Assembly (NCBI RefSeq): GCF_001695835.1
Contig: NZ_MBSO01000014.1
Span: 49,807-113,806, forward strand
Direction: 5' to 3'
Length of the DNA stretch: 64,000 nucleotides
DNA from: Ensifer sp. LC11
GTDB taxonomy: Bacteria; Pseudomonadota; Alphaproteobacteria; Rhizobiales; Rhizobiaceae
Shown here piece by piece: positions 1 through 7,968 of the stretch; within the stretch, counting starts at the first letter, position 1; the number at the start of each line of letters is the position of its first letter. The position numbers and the translations under genes were made by a program. The notes beneath the pieces were generated by a model. It did not search any database, was not told the origin of the DNA, and worked only from the letters and a program-made list of their open reading frames with translations.

Positions 1-1144
1 GGAAAGCCTGCAGAACCTCGGTCTTGTAGGCGTCGCCGGCAGCTTCCTTGATGTTGTATTCCCACACGGCGGTGCGGGTTGGCAGCGGACCGGCAGCCGA
101 TTCCAGCTTCTGGCTGTCCTCGTTGGTCAGCCACCAGACGAGTGATGCGGCTGCTTCCTTGTTGGCGCAATCCTCCGTCACCGAGAAGCCGTGATGGCCC
201 GACCAGCCCGTGCGCTTGCCGGAAGAACCGGCTGGCTGCACCTTCACGCCGACATTGCCGGCGACCTTGGACGACTTCGGATCGTTGAAGAAGCTCGCCC
301 AGCCAGGCCAATCGAGGTTGACGGCGATCGAGCCCGAGGCAAAGCCCTGGCCGAGGTCGTCCCAGAGGTAGTTGGTGGTGCCCGGCGGCACCGCCTTGTC
401 CTTGTAGAGCTTGACGAACCAGTCGAGCGCCCGCACGCCGGCTTCGGAATTGAAGGCCGGGCGACCATCCTTGTCGAGATACTCGCCACCTTCGGCGACC
501 AGCATTTCATAGAAGCGACCGTTGATGGCCTCTTCCTTGCCGGCGAACTGTGTGCCGTAGAAATTCGGCGGTGCCGCGAAGAATTCGGCCTGGTCGCTGA
601 CCTGGGCCCAGGTGTCCGGCGGTGCGAGCTCGTAGCCGTATTTCGCCTTGAAGGCGGTCTTTTTCGCTTCGTCCTGGTAGAGGCTCTTCTGGTAGTAGAG
701 CGCCGACACGTCGAACTGGGCGCGCGGCAGCATCACCAGCTTGCCTTCGAGCGTCGAGGCATCGATCAGCGCGGGCACGAACTTGGCGATCTCTTCCGGC
801 GGCAGCAGCGCCAGCAGGTCGGTATAGATATCGGGGTATTGCGGGGCAAAGGAGGAATGGTTGGAGCCGACGCACCAGCTGACGCCGCCGGTCGCGATAT
901 CCGACTTGATCTCCTTGTCGAGTTCGAAGTGGTTCTTCTTCGACAGGATGTTGACCTTGGCGCCGGTGGCCTTCTCCCACTCGCCGATCCGCTCATAGAG
1001 CTTCTCGTATTGCTGTCCGCCGATCAGCTTGGCGTCGATCGTGACGCCTTCGAACTTGCCGGGCAGGTCCGCGGCACTGGCCGCCCCCATCGCACAGGCA
1101 AGCATGACAACGCCGGCAGAGACACCGGCAAGCAGCCTTTCCAT
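1..1144 (-). CDS. Sugar ABC transporter substrate-binding protein (C-terminus off window)
   Basis: This is a periplasmic solute-binding protein of the family 1 (MalE/UgpB-like) type that delivers a carbohydrate to an ABC importer. The visible product is about 381 residues and runs off the left edge, so only the C-terminal end is missing. It starts MERLLAGVSAGVVMLACAMG and has a signal peptide cleaved near ASA-AD. The ATG at 1144 is preceded by a GGAGGAG ribosome site. Motifs such as WEKATGAKVN near residue 55 and the Trp/Gly-rich WPGWASFFNDP fit the family. It is transcribed away from the IclR gene at 1309, whose product is the likely regulator. Permease and ATPase genes are presumably outside the window. 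The substrate is not recognisable. Confidence 0.85.
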   Translation of the reverse strand, partial: MERLLAGVSAGVVMLACAMGAASAADLPGKFEGVTIDAKLIGGQQYEKLYERIGEWEKATGAKVNILSKKNHFELDKEIKSDIATGGVSWCVGSNHSSFAPQYPDIYTDLLALLPPEEIAKFVPALIDASTLEGKLVMLPRAQFDVSALYYQKSLYQDEAKKTAFKAKYGYELAPPDTWAQVSDQAEFFAAPPNFYGTQFAGKEEAINGRFYEMLVAEGGEYLDKDGRPAFNSEAGVRALDWFVKLYKDKAVPPGTTNYLWDDLGQGFASGSIAVNLDWPGWASFFNDPKSSKVAGNVGVKVQPAGSSGKRTGWSGHHGFSVTEDCANKEAAASLVWWLTNEDSQKLESAAGPLPTRTAVWEYNIKEAAGDAYKTEVLQAF

Positions 1145-1308
1145 ATCCACTCCTCCCAGGTTCACGCCCTCTTCCTGGCGCGATGCTCTCATGTGTGAGA
1201 AACTAATTCATATACAAACAACAAATTTATAGGGCGTCAAGGGAGAACTTTCTTTTGTCGGCGCCTTCTTCTGCGTATATGGATATCAATATTCACCAAG
1301 GAGGCTTC
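1145..1308. promoter_or_regulatory. Divergent promoter region between solute-binding protein and iclR genes
   Basis: This is a 164-bp AT-richer stretch between divergent genes. It carries a small dyad CTCA-tgtg-TGAG (1188-1199), then an A/T-rich tract around 1200-1230 that could hold the -10 of the leftward gene. The right end carries AAGGAGG (1298-1304) for the IclR gene. IclR regulators commonly bind such divergent regions. The specific dyad is only a candidate. Confidence 0.4.
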
Positions 1309-2097
1309 ATGGACACCGAAGAGTCTGATCGCTATCGCGCACCCGCCCTCGATAAGGGACTCGACATTCTCGAGTTGCTCGCCAGCGTCGACGGTGGACT
1401 GACGCAGGCAGAGATTTCGAAGCGCCTGAACCGAAGCCCGAACGAGTTCTACCGGATGCTCGACCGGCTGGTGCGACGGGGATATGTCACCCGCATCGAC
1501 GGTGACCGCTATTCGCTGACGCTGAAGCTGTTCGGGCTTTCGCAACTGCACGCACCGGTGCGCCGGCTTGCCTCCTATGCGACGCCTTTGATGCGCGATC
1601 TGGCGCAGCGTTCGAAGCAGGCAAACCACCTCGCAGTGTTCGATCGCGGCTCGGCCGTGGTCATTGCCCAGCAGGAGGCGCCGGATTACTGGGGCATTTC
1701 GATCCGGGTCGGATCGCATATCAGCCTGTTCGATACCGGGTCGGGCCACATCCTGCTTGCCTTCCGCTCATCGGAAGAGCGCGAAATGATGATCGCGGAA
1801 CATGCCAGGAGCAAAGACGAGGTGGTGCGCGGACCGGAATTCTACGCGCGGCTCGACCAGATCCGCGAGCGCGGCTACGAAATGATGGCAAGTGCGCAGA
1901 CGGCAGGCGTTTATAATCTCTCGGCTCCGATCCTCGGCCCCGATGGCCGCGGTATCGCGGCGCTCACCGTGCCCTATATCGCACTGGTCAATGCGCCCTC
2001 GGCGCCGGATATCACCGAAACGATCGCTCTTTTGCTGAAGACCGCCGAGCAATTGTCGACGCTTGCTGGCTCGGACGTGGCGCCCGCAGCCGATTGA
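1309..2097 (+). CDS. IclR-family transcriptional regulator
   Basis: This is a 262-residue DNA-binding regulator. Residues 10-70 form the IclR winged helix-turn-helix (ALDKGLDILELLA, then LTQAEISKRLNRSPNEFYRMLDRL). The C-terminal two thirds form the effector domain, with the typical LFDTGSGHILLAF and a late region ending in APILGPDGRGIAALTVPY. The ATG at 1309 is chosen over in-frame starts at 1255 and 1279 because AAGGAGG lies just upstream of it. It probably controls the divergent solute-binding gene, the downstream amidohydrolase and perhaps the 5929-3077 operon. The effector is unknown. Confidence 0.9.
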   Translation: MDTEESDRYRAPALDKGLDILELLASVDGGLTQAEISKRLNRSPNEFYRMLDRLVRRGYVTRIDGDRYSLTLKLFGLSQLHAPVRRLASYATPLMRDLAQRSKQANHLAVFDRGSAVVIAQQEAPDYWGISIRVGSHISLFDTGSGHILLAFRSSEEREMMIAEHARSKDEVVRGPEFYARLDQIRERGYEMMASAQTAGVYNLSAPILGPDGRGIAALTVPYIALVNAPSAPDITETIALLLKTAEQLSTLAGSDVAPAAD

Positions 2098-2173
2098 CGC
2101 CAGCTGGTGATGGCCTTACTTCTTATTTGAACAGTTCATTCTTATGTGAGCCGTCGTTCGGAGGAGAGGCGCC

Positions 2174-3010
2174 TTGATCATCGACACCCATCTTCACCTC
2201 ATCGACAGGTCGAAGCTCGCCTATCCGTGGCTTGCGGACGTGCCGGCACTCGATCAGGACTTTCTCTATACGACTTACGCGCGCGAGGCCCGTCGGCTTG
2301 GCATCGAGGCGTCGCTGCACATGGAGGTGGATGTCGACCCTTCGGAGATCGAGCAGGAGACGGCTGAGATCGAACGGCTCGCGCAGGAGCCGGATAGCCT
2401 GCTCAAAGGCGCCATTGCCGCTTGCCGACCCGAAGAGGATGGCTTTGCTGCCTATCTCGAACGCCAGGAGACGAACGGCTTCGTCAAGGGTTTCCGCCGG
2501 GTGCTGCATGTGATGCCGGACGACCTGTCCGAGCAGCAGACCTTTCGCGACAACGTTCGAAGGTTGAATGGGCGCCGCTTCACCTTCGACCTCTGCGTCC
2601 TGCCGCACCAGATTCCGACGGCGATCGCGCTTGTCGATCTTGCGCCCGACCTTCAATTCATCCTGGACCATTGCGGCGTCCCCGACATTCGTGCCGGTGC
2701 CGAGCACCCCTGGCGCGAGCACATGAGCGAGATCGCCCGGCGCCCGAATGTCACGGCAAAGATCTCCGGCGTCATCGCCTATGCGGACGAGGCCTGGCAG
2801 GTCGAGACGCTGCGCCCCTATGTCGAGCACACGATCGGCGTCTTCGGCTGGGACCGGGCGGTCTGGGGAAGTGACTGGCCGGTCTGCACCCTCGGCGGCA
2901 ACCTTTCGACCTGGGTCGGAGCAACCCATGCCCTTCTGAAGGGCTGTAGCGCCGATGAAAAATGCAAGCTTCTCTCCGGCAATGCGCGCCGGATCTGGAA
3001 GCTCGCGTAA
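2174..3010 (+). CDS. Amidohydrolase-2 family protein (COG3618, lactonase-like)
   Basis: This is a 278-residue TIM-barrel metal hydrolase of the amidohydrolase-2 family, the group that includes sugar lactonases and 2-pyrone-4,6-dicarboxylate hydrolase. The N-terminal metal motif IIDTHLHLID, the FILDHCG strand near residue 160 and the C-terminal VWGSDWPVC are the hallmark histidine and aspartate sites. The start is a TTG at 2174, set by GGAGGAGAGG immediately upstream. It sits 77 bp after the IclR gene on the same strand. It most likely opens a lactone ring during catabolism of a sugar acid or aromatic acid; the substrate is inferred, not shown. Confidence 0.85.
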   Translation: MIIDTHLHLIDRSKLAYPWLADVPALDQDFLYTTYAREARRLGIEASLHMEVDVDPSEIEQETAEIERLAQEPDSLLKGAIAACRPEEDGFAAYLERQETNGFVKGFRRVLHVMPDDLSEQQTFRDNVRRLNGRRFTFDLCVLPHQIPTAIALVDLAPDLQFILDHCGVPDIRAGAEHPWREHMSEIARRPNVTAKISGVIAYADEAWQVETLRPYVEHTIGVFGWDRAVWGSDWPVCTLGGNLSTWVGATHALLKGCSADEKCKLLSGNARRIWKLA

Positions 3011-3044
3011 AGCTCCGCTCTCAAGCGGAAACGCTTGGGGAAAG

Positions 3045-3068
3045 TCCGGGACGCCAAGGCGTCCCGGA
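3045..3068. terminator. Strong hairpin between convergent genes
   Basis: TCCGGGACGCC (3045-3055) and GGCGTCCCGGA (3058-3068) are perfect 11-bp arms separated by two bases. They lie between the stop of the amidohydrolase at 3010 and the stop of the convergent gene at 3077. This suits a shared bidirectional terminator, although there is no clear T-run. Confidence 0.6.
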
Positions 3069-3076
3069 GACAAGGA

Positions 3077-4213
3077 TCAGGCGGCGGCAAAGCTCTCCGC
3101 AAACAGACGATTGAGGTCGTCGACAACCTTGCGCGCGGCGTCCTTGCGCAGAAGGCCGTCATTGATCCTGTCCGAGCCCACCTGCTGGAAGGCCATGTAG
3201 CCATCGTGCCTTGGGCGAACCCAGGCCGTCTCCAGCGTCTTTCGCGTAGCGCGGTAGAAGTCCAAGCTTGCGGCATTGACGCCGTCATCGTCCCAGGCGG
3301 CCGCATGGCCGGGCTGTCCGCCACCGGCGGCATAGGGACCGCGCTGGACTTCGCCGCTCGCGACAAAATAGGCGAAATCGATCGCAGCGGCGACCGCGCT
3401 GGAGAACGCCGAGACCGCGATCCCCGTTCCGCCGAGCGCCGAACCAGAAGCTCCATTGCGCCCGGTCACCGGGATATCGCCGAACTTTACCAGCGTTGGC
3501 CGGAAACCCGCCATCGCGTAGCTGACATAGCCGTAGATCAGCGGCGCGCAGACGATTTTCGAGTGAGGCTCGCTCATCGTCTCGAGCACGGCGATCGGAT
3601 CCATCGAGAAGCACCTGGGGTCGATCAGGTCCGTCAGCTCACGCAGGCGTTCGAACGCTTCGATGCCTGCGTCGGCCTCGATCAGTTGCCCCGCCCCGTC
3701 GCTACGGCAGGCATGACCGAGATTGGCTGAGAGCGTGTAGAAGCACATCAGCGAATGCGGCGGGCGCATCGGCAGAGCGACCTTTCCCTGGCGCGCCAAA
3801 ACCAGCATCTCAGACCAGTCCGCGGCGCGCTCAGCTTGGTCCGGGCGCCAGGCCTGGACTTGCGTCGCCGCGTCGATCGGAAACGCCCATTGCCGGCCCT
3901 GCCAGTTGTAGCTCGGATAGGAACGTCCCAAACTCGCATCGGCAAGCGCCTTGCGCTCCGCTTCACGGCCTTCGATATCGAGCGGCGTCAGGCACTTTTC
4001 CTTGGTGATCTGGCCGACATGCGGATGGTCAATGACGATGAGGTCATAGGCCCGCGCCAGCTCTTCGACGGGATAGGTTTCGAAATCCTGCAGCGACCGC
4101 TTGTCCCATTCGACCGTGACACCGGTTCGCTCCTGCCAGAGCCGCGAACAGGCGATCATCGGATCGTGGCCGCGCGGGTGGCTCCAGGTCATGCCTTTCA
4201 ACGTGACGCTCAC
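3077..4213 (-). CDS. Extracellular solute-binding-like protein lacking a signal peptide
   Basis: This is a 378-residue protein with the fold signature of family 1 solute-binding proteins: an N-terminal YDLIVIDHPHVG strand, W-G-RQWAFPID near residue 110, and a late AAAIDFAYFVASGEVQ segment. It begins MSVTLKGMTWSHPRGHDPM with no hydrophobic export signal, and no upstream in-frame start would add one because the start overlaps the stop of the preceding CoA-transferase gene by 4 bp. It is the last gene of a three-gene operon with a MaoC hydratase and a CoA-transferase. The product may stay in the cytoplasm, for example as a ligand carrier or sensor. This is inference. Confidence 0.75.
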   Translation of the reverse strand: MSVTLKGMTWSHPRGHDPMIACSRLWQERTGVTVEWDKRSLQDFETYPVEELARAYDLIVIDHPHVGQITKEKCLTPLDIEGREAERKALADASLGRSYPSYNWQGRQWAFPIDAATQVQAWRPDQAERAADWSEMLVLARQGKVALPMRPPHSLMCFYTLSANLGHACRSDGAGQLIEADAGIEAFERLRELTDLIDPRCFSMDPIAVLETMSEPHSKIVCAPLIYGYVSYAMAGFRPTLVKFGDIPVTGRNGASGSALGGTGIAVSAFSSAVAAAIDFAYFVASGEVQRGPYAAGGGQPGHAAAWDDDGVNAASLDFYRATRKTLETAWVRPRHDGYMAFQQVGSDRINDGLLRKDAARKVVDDLNRLFAESFAAA

Positions 4214-5370
4214 AGGCCGAACTCCTTGCGGATCGCAACACTGTGCTCGCCGATGCGTGGCGCGGCGCGATCCACCTGGGCGCGCTTGCCATTGACCCGG
4301 AGCGGCGAGCGCGTGGTCAGGATGGAGACATCGTCCTCACGCACGACCGTTTGCAGCATGTCGAGGACGCGGAAGCCGTCGCTTTCGAGCAACTCGTTCC
4401 AGTTGAGGACACGCGCGCACCAGATGTCGGCGGGTTCAAGCACGCTTAGCCAATGGTCGATGTTGTTTTCGGCGATCCGCCTGGCAATCAGCGCCTTGAT
4501 CTTGTCACGCTCGGAGAACCAGGAGGCCGGATCATCGCGATAGGTGTCCAGTTCGGGCATCTCCAGGAGGTCGGCAAGCTTCGGGATCGGCGTCATGGCG
4601 ATGGCGAGATAGCCGTCCTTGGCCGGATAGACGCCGTAAGGCGCCGACAGGTACGCATGGGCGCTGCGGAAACCGGAGCGTGCCGGCAGCCGGCGGCCGT
4701 CGTTCAAATGTGTCGTCAGCACTTCGAACTGGAAGTCGACGAGCGCTTCGAGCAGGCTGGTTTCGATCAGGCTGCCCTTGCCGGAAATGCCGCGGCGAAC
4801 GAGCGCTGCGAGGATCCCTTGCGCGGCAGCTGCTCCGGCGAGCATGTCGCCGATCGCCAGGCCAAAGGGCACCGGCCCCTGCCCCTCGTCGCCGTTCAGC
4901 CACATCACGCCCGAGCGTGATTGGGCGAGCAGGTCCTGCCCCGGCCGCTTCACCCAAGGCCCCTCCTCGCCGTAGCCGCTGATCGAGGCATAGACAATCT
5001 TCGGATTGATCGCCTTGACCGCTTCGTAGTCGAGCCCGAGGCGCTGGATGACGCCGGGACGGAAATTCTGGATGAGGACGTCGGCCTTGGCGAGCAACGT
5101 CTTCAGGGCCGCAAGATCAGCCTCGTTCTTGAGGTTGATCGCCAGACTTTCCTTGGCGCGGTTGATAGCATGGAAGATCGTCGAGTCGCCGCCGATCTCG
5201 GTGTCGCTGAGATAGAGCCGGCGCGACAGGTCGCCGCCGTCAGGGCGCTCGATCTTGATGACACGTGCGCCGAGATCCATGAGGCGCAGCGAGCAATAGG
5301 GCCCCGAGAGAAACTGGCTCATGTCGACGACGACAAGGCCTGAGAGCGGCAGTTCGTTTTCTACGGTCAT
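4210..5370 (-). CDS. Class III CoA-transferase (CaiB/BaiF family)
   Basis: This 386-residue protein is of the family that moves CoA between carboxylic acids (formyl-CoA:oxalate, carnitine, succinyl-CoA donors). The N-terminus has the family opening PLSGLVVVDMSQFLSGPYCS and the nucleotide-binding stretch RVIKIERPDGGD. QNFRPGVIQRLGLDYEAVKAINPKIVYASISGYG is typical, and the Asp of GDMLAGAAAAQGILAAL is the likely catalytic nucleophile. It is 7 bp downstream of the MaoC gene and overlaps the next gene by 4 bp, so it is co-translated. With MaoC it suggests activation and hydration of an organic acid as its CoA ester. The acid is not known. Confidence 0.9.
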   Translation of the reverse strand: MTVENELPLSGLVVVDMSQFLSGPYCSLRLMDLGARVIKIERPDGGDLSRRLYLSDTEIGGDSTIFHAINRAKESLAINLKNEADLAALKTLLAKADVLIQNFRPGVIQRLGLDYEAVKAINPKIVYASISGYGEEGPWVKRPGQDLLAQSRSGVMWLNGDEGQGPVPFGLAIGDMLAGAAAAQGILAALVRRGISGKGSLIETSLLEALVDFQFEVLTTHLNDGRRLPARSGFRSAHAYLSAPYGVYPAKDGYLAIAMTPIPKLADLLEMPELDTYRDDPASWFSERDKIKALIARRIAENNIDHWLSVLEPADIWCARVLNWNELLESDGFRVLDMLQTVVREDDVSILTTRSPLRVNGKRAQVDRAAPRIGEHSVAIRKEFGL

Positions 5371-5377
5371 CGGCGCA

Positions 5378-5929
5378 TTACTTCTCGGTCTTGCCGACGA
5401 AGTCGGCGGGGTTCTTGTATTTCACGGTCTGCAGGTGCTCGCAGTAGAGCACCAGTTCGCCTTCACCCTTGAAGACCTGATAGCTAGCGCGAATAAGCCC
5501 GAGCTCCTGGTAGCGGGGCGTTTTGTCCATGTTGGTGCGGATCGTGTAGATGGTATCGCCGATGAAGACCGGCTTGATGAAACGCAGCTTGTCGTAGCCG
5601 TAGGAAAAGGCGTTGACGCAGTTGGTGGCGACGAGCCCGAGACCGGCGGAGAACACGAAGGCGCCGGCAACGAGACGCTTGCCGAAGATGCCTTCCCGCT
5701 CGGCGAACATCTGGTCCTGCACGTAAGGATGGATGTCGACCACCAGCGTGTTGAACAGGTGGCTGTCGCTCTCCGAGATCGTCCGCCGCAGGGACCGGAT
5801 GCGCTGGCCAACGGGCCAGTCCTCGTAAAACCAGTTCTCCGCATTCCAAACCGGCAAGGCAGCATGGTCCTGCGGCATATCCGTGGGCTGTGTCGAGGAA
5901 ACCCCGACGGTGGGAGTGAAGTCGTCCAT
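5378..5929 (-). CDS. MaoC-family (hot-dog) dehydratase
   Basis: This 183-residue single hot-dog protein is related to enoyl-CoA hydratases and mesaconyl-CoA hydratase. The central stretch [35 protein letters not shown] corresponds to the family's Asp/His active-site helix and the following Gly-rich turn. An AGGTG element supports the ATG at 5929; a GTG at 5938 is possible. It is the first gene of the operon running to 3077. The likely job is reversible hydration of an unsaturated CoA ester made by the neighbouring CoA-transferase. Confidence 0.8.
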   Translation of the reverse strand: MDDFTPTVGVSSTQPTDMPQDHAALPVWNAENWFYEDWPVGQRIRSLRRTISESDSHLFNTLVVDIHPYVQDQMFAEREGIFGKRLVAGAFVFSAGLGLVATNCVNAFSYGYDKLRFIKPVFIGDTIYTIRTNMDKTPRYQELGLIRASYQVFKGEGELVLYCEHLQTVKYKNPADFVGKTEK

Positions 5930-6338
5930 GATCAGCACCTGTGCAGAAGGTCGGCAATCGCAAGCTGCCTGCTGTTTCCGAGACCTTCGGCATCAAGCAG
6001 CTCTTATATAAATAGTATGTTCACATATGGATTACGTTTGCAACCGTCAACTGGCGCGCGATCGCCTTTCGCTGATGGGCGAAGCCGTTGCCCAGTCCGA
6101 TCCGCGGCCGCTGTCGTCGCGGCAGAGCATGCCCTGCGGCATGTGAGGTACATCCGGTGCGGTTCGGATGCGCTGTCTTGAGATGCGCTGGCCTGCGCAT
6201 GGAACAGGCCGCTGCCGATCGTTCTTTCAGTGGGCAGGCGGCCGCGTTGGCGGGTAAGATGCCGATGGCTGGCAAGGTGCGTTGACTTTTGTCAGCATTG
6301 ATGAATTATGTCAGATCATCTCTTGTGAAAGACCACCA
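5930..6338. promoter_or_regulatory. Intergenic region with TATGT-N2-ACATA dyad and sorC promoter region
   Basis: This 409-bp stretch lies between the divergent MaoC operon and the sorC-type gene. A short perfect dyad TATGT-tc-ACATA at 6016-6027 sits beside an A/T-rich TATATAAATA stretch (6005-6014). It is well placed as an operator/promoter for the leftward operon, possibly for the IclR protein at 1309. TTGACTTTTGT at 6282-6292 belongs to the sorC promoter. No coding potential was recognised between them. Confidence 0.4.
6282..6292 (+). promoter_or_regulatory. Candidate SorC half-site in its own promoter
   Basis: TTGACTTTTGT here matches 9 of 11 positions of the palindrome arm TTGACATTTGC found at 11681-11691 between the importer and the mtnK operon. 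A further TGTCAG occurs at 6291-6296 and again around 6309. It lies 47 bp before the ATG of the SorC-type regulator, so autoregulation through the same sequence is plausible. Confidence 0.45.
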
Positions 6339-7319
6339 ATGCCCATTCGCGCCAACGAGCAGATTATCCACAAAGCCGCCTGGCTCTATTATGCGCATGG
6401 ATTGCGCCAGGACGAAGTTGCCCAGCGGCTGGAAATCTCCCGCGCATCGATCGCCATGTATCTGCGCAAGGCGCGCGAGATGGGCATCGTCACGATCACC
6501 ACGTCGACCGAACTGTTCTCAAGCGATGTGCTTGCGCGCGAGCTGGAGGATGCGACGGGGCTGACGAGCTGTTGGCTCGTGCCGGAAGATCGGCAGGCGA
6601 TGGACCCGGCCGCCGAAATGCCTGTTGTCGCGGCTTCCGTCTTTCTTGAACTCATTAACAAGGGCGACCGTATCGGTGTTGCCTGGGGCCGCACCGTATA
6701 TCACATCGCTGACGTCATGCCTTTTGCGGATTTGCGCGGCGTCACGGTCGTCCAGCTTTGCGGGAACCTCGGCGCTCCCTATTCCTATCGCCCTGACCAG
6801 TGCACCACGGAAATCGCCCGTCGCCTCAATGCGGAAGGCATAAACTTTTACGCGCCTCTGGTGCTGTCCTCCGAGCGGCTTGCCGAGGAATTGCGTGGCG
6901 AGCCTGTCATCAAGGAGCAGCTCGCCACCATCTCCGACTGTGCGCTCGCGCTCTATTCCGTCGGCGGCATCGAGGACGACAGCCACCTCGTCAAGTGCGG
7001 TGCGCTATCAGCTGACGACATGCATGCGATGGGCGACCGGGGTGCTGCGGGCGTGATCGCCGGACAACTCATCGACCGCGACGGCCAATGGATGGATTGC
7101 GAGCACAATCGTCGCTGTATCTCCGCCGATCTCGATTCCATCCGCGCGATCAAGAAACGCATGCTGGTCGTGCAGGAGGACAGCAAGTTCGAGCCGCTGA
7201 TGGCGGCCCTCAAGGGCGGCTTTGCCTCACATCTTGTCATTACCGAATCGATGGCGCGGCGGGTCATGGATCGCTGGAGCCGAGAAGGGCTCGCCAAGGG
7301 CGGCTCAGGCAGGATCTGA
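6339..7319 (+). CDS. SorC/DeoR-type sugar-binding transcriptional regulator
   Basis: This is a 326-residue regulator. Residues 5-55 carry the helix-turn-helix (AAWLYYAHGLRQDEVAQRL, then ISRASIAMYLRKAREMGIV). The rest is the SorC effector domain, a sugar-phosphate-isomerase-like fold with IGVAWGRTVYHIADV near residue 115 and GAAGVIAGQLIDRDG near 230. The ATG at 6339 begins MPIRANEQIIHKAAWLYYAH, as the family does; the longer frame from 6282 has no support. SorC regulators respond to phosphorylated sugars. Shared sequence with the 11665-11691 palindrome suggests that it controls the importer and mtnK operon. Confidence 0.9.
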   Translation: MPIRANEQIIHKAAWLYYAHGLRQDEVAQRLEISRASIAMYLRKAREMGIVTITTSTELFSSDVLARELEDATGLTSCWLVPEDRQAMDPAAEMPVVAASVFLELINKGDRIGVAWGRTVYHIADVMPFADLRGVTVVQLCGNLGAPYSYRPDQCTTEIARRLNAEGINFYAPLVLSSERLAEELRGEPVIKEQLATISDCALALYSVGGIEDDSHLVKCGALSADDMHAMGDRGAAGVIAGQLIDRDGQWMDCEHNRRCISADLDSIRAIKKRMLVVQEDSKFEPLMAALKGGFASHLVITESMARRVMDRWSREGLAKGGSGRI

Positions 7320-7413
7320 GCATCGGGTTTGGGTCCGCCGATGCCGGCCGGGCCGGTTCATCGGGAGGCTGAGCATCCCCGAACGGGCAAGGGCAACGTG
7401 TGCGGGGTGGGGC

Positions 7414-7915
7414 ATGAAGATCAGACAAGCCACCGAAAAGGACACCTTCGGCGTCGAAGCGCTCCTTGCCCGGTGCTATCCGACCATGATGGCGACGGCA
7501 TATGACAGGGATGTTCTCTCCGTTGCCTTGCGACTGATGACAAAGGCGAAGCTCGATCTTCTGATCGTCGGGAACGTTCTATGTCGCTCAAGAGGTTGGC
7601 GAGGTTCTCGGCTGCGGCGGTTGGACCTTCGGCGAACCGGGCAACGGCAGGACGAGCGAAGGGCTGGCGCATCTGCGCCATTTTGCGGTCGACCCGGGCC
7701 GGGCACGACAGGGTGTCGGCCGGCTGCTGTTCGAGCAATGTTGCAAGGCCGCCTCGCAACGGGGCGCCTTGCGCTTCCAGGCACTTTCCAGCCTCAACGC
7801 AGAGCCCTTCTATGAGCATATGGGCCTGCGGCGGCTCGGACGCGTCACGATCCCGATGCCTGGGGACGTAGCCATTCCCGTCGTGCTGATGGAAGGGCCC
7901 GTCCGATTTCGATGA
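7414..7915 (+). pseudogene. GNAT acetyltransferase, frameshifted
   Basis: The first part, MKIRQATEKDTFGVEALLARCYP, is the opening of a GNAT N-acetyltransferase. Near 7567-7571 the reading frame breaks. The following frame continues GTFYVAQEVGEVLGCGGW, then the acetyl-CoA-binding region HFAVDPGRARQGVGRLLFEQC and FQALSSLNAEPFYEHMGL, ending with TGA at 7913-7915. The two halves join into one ordinary GNAT domain of about 165 residues if one base is removed. The gene is therefore either recently broken or contains a sequencing error. Confidence 0.7.
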
Positions 7916-7921
7916 TGGACA

Positions 7922-7946
7922 AAGGGCGGCCCGATGGACCGCCCTT
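7922..7946. terminator. Bidirectional hairpin between convergent genes
   Basis: AAGGGCGG (7922-7929) and CCGCCCTT (7939-7946) are perfect 8-bp arms around a 9-base loop, followed by TCTCTCATTCT. The hairpin sits between the GNAT remnant ending at 7915 and the convergent binding-protein gene ending at 7969. Confidence 0.65.
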
Positions 7947-7968
7947 CTCTCATTCTACTGGGTAGAAA

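Noticed and set aside
191..1198. Long open frame opposite the solute-binding gene
   Set aside because: It is the antisense shadow of a clear signal-peptide-bearing binding-protein gene and has no domain. Many similar long antisense frames in this GC-rich window were dropped for the same reason.
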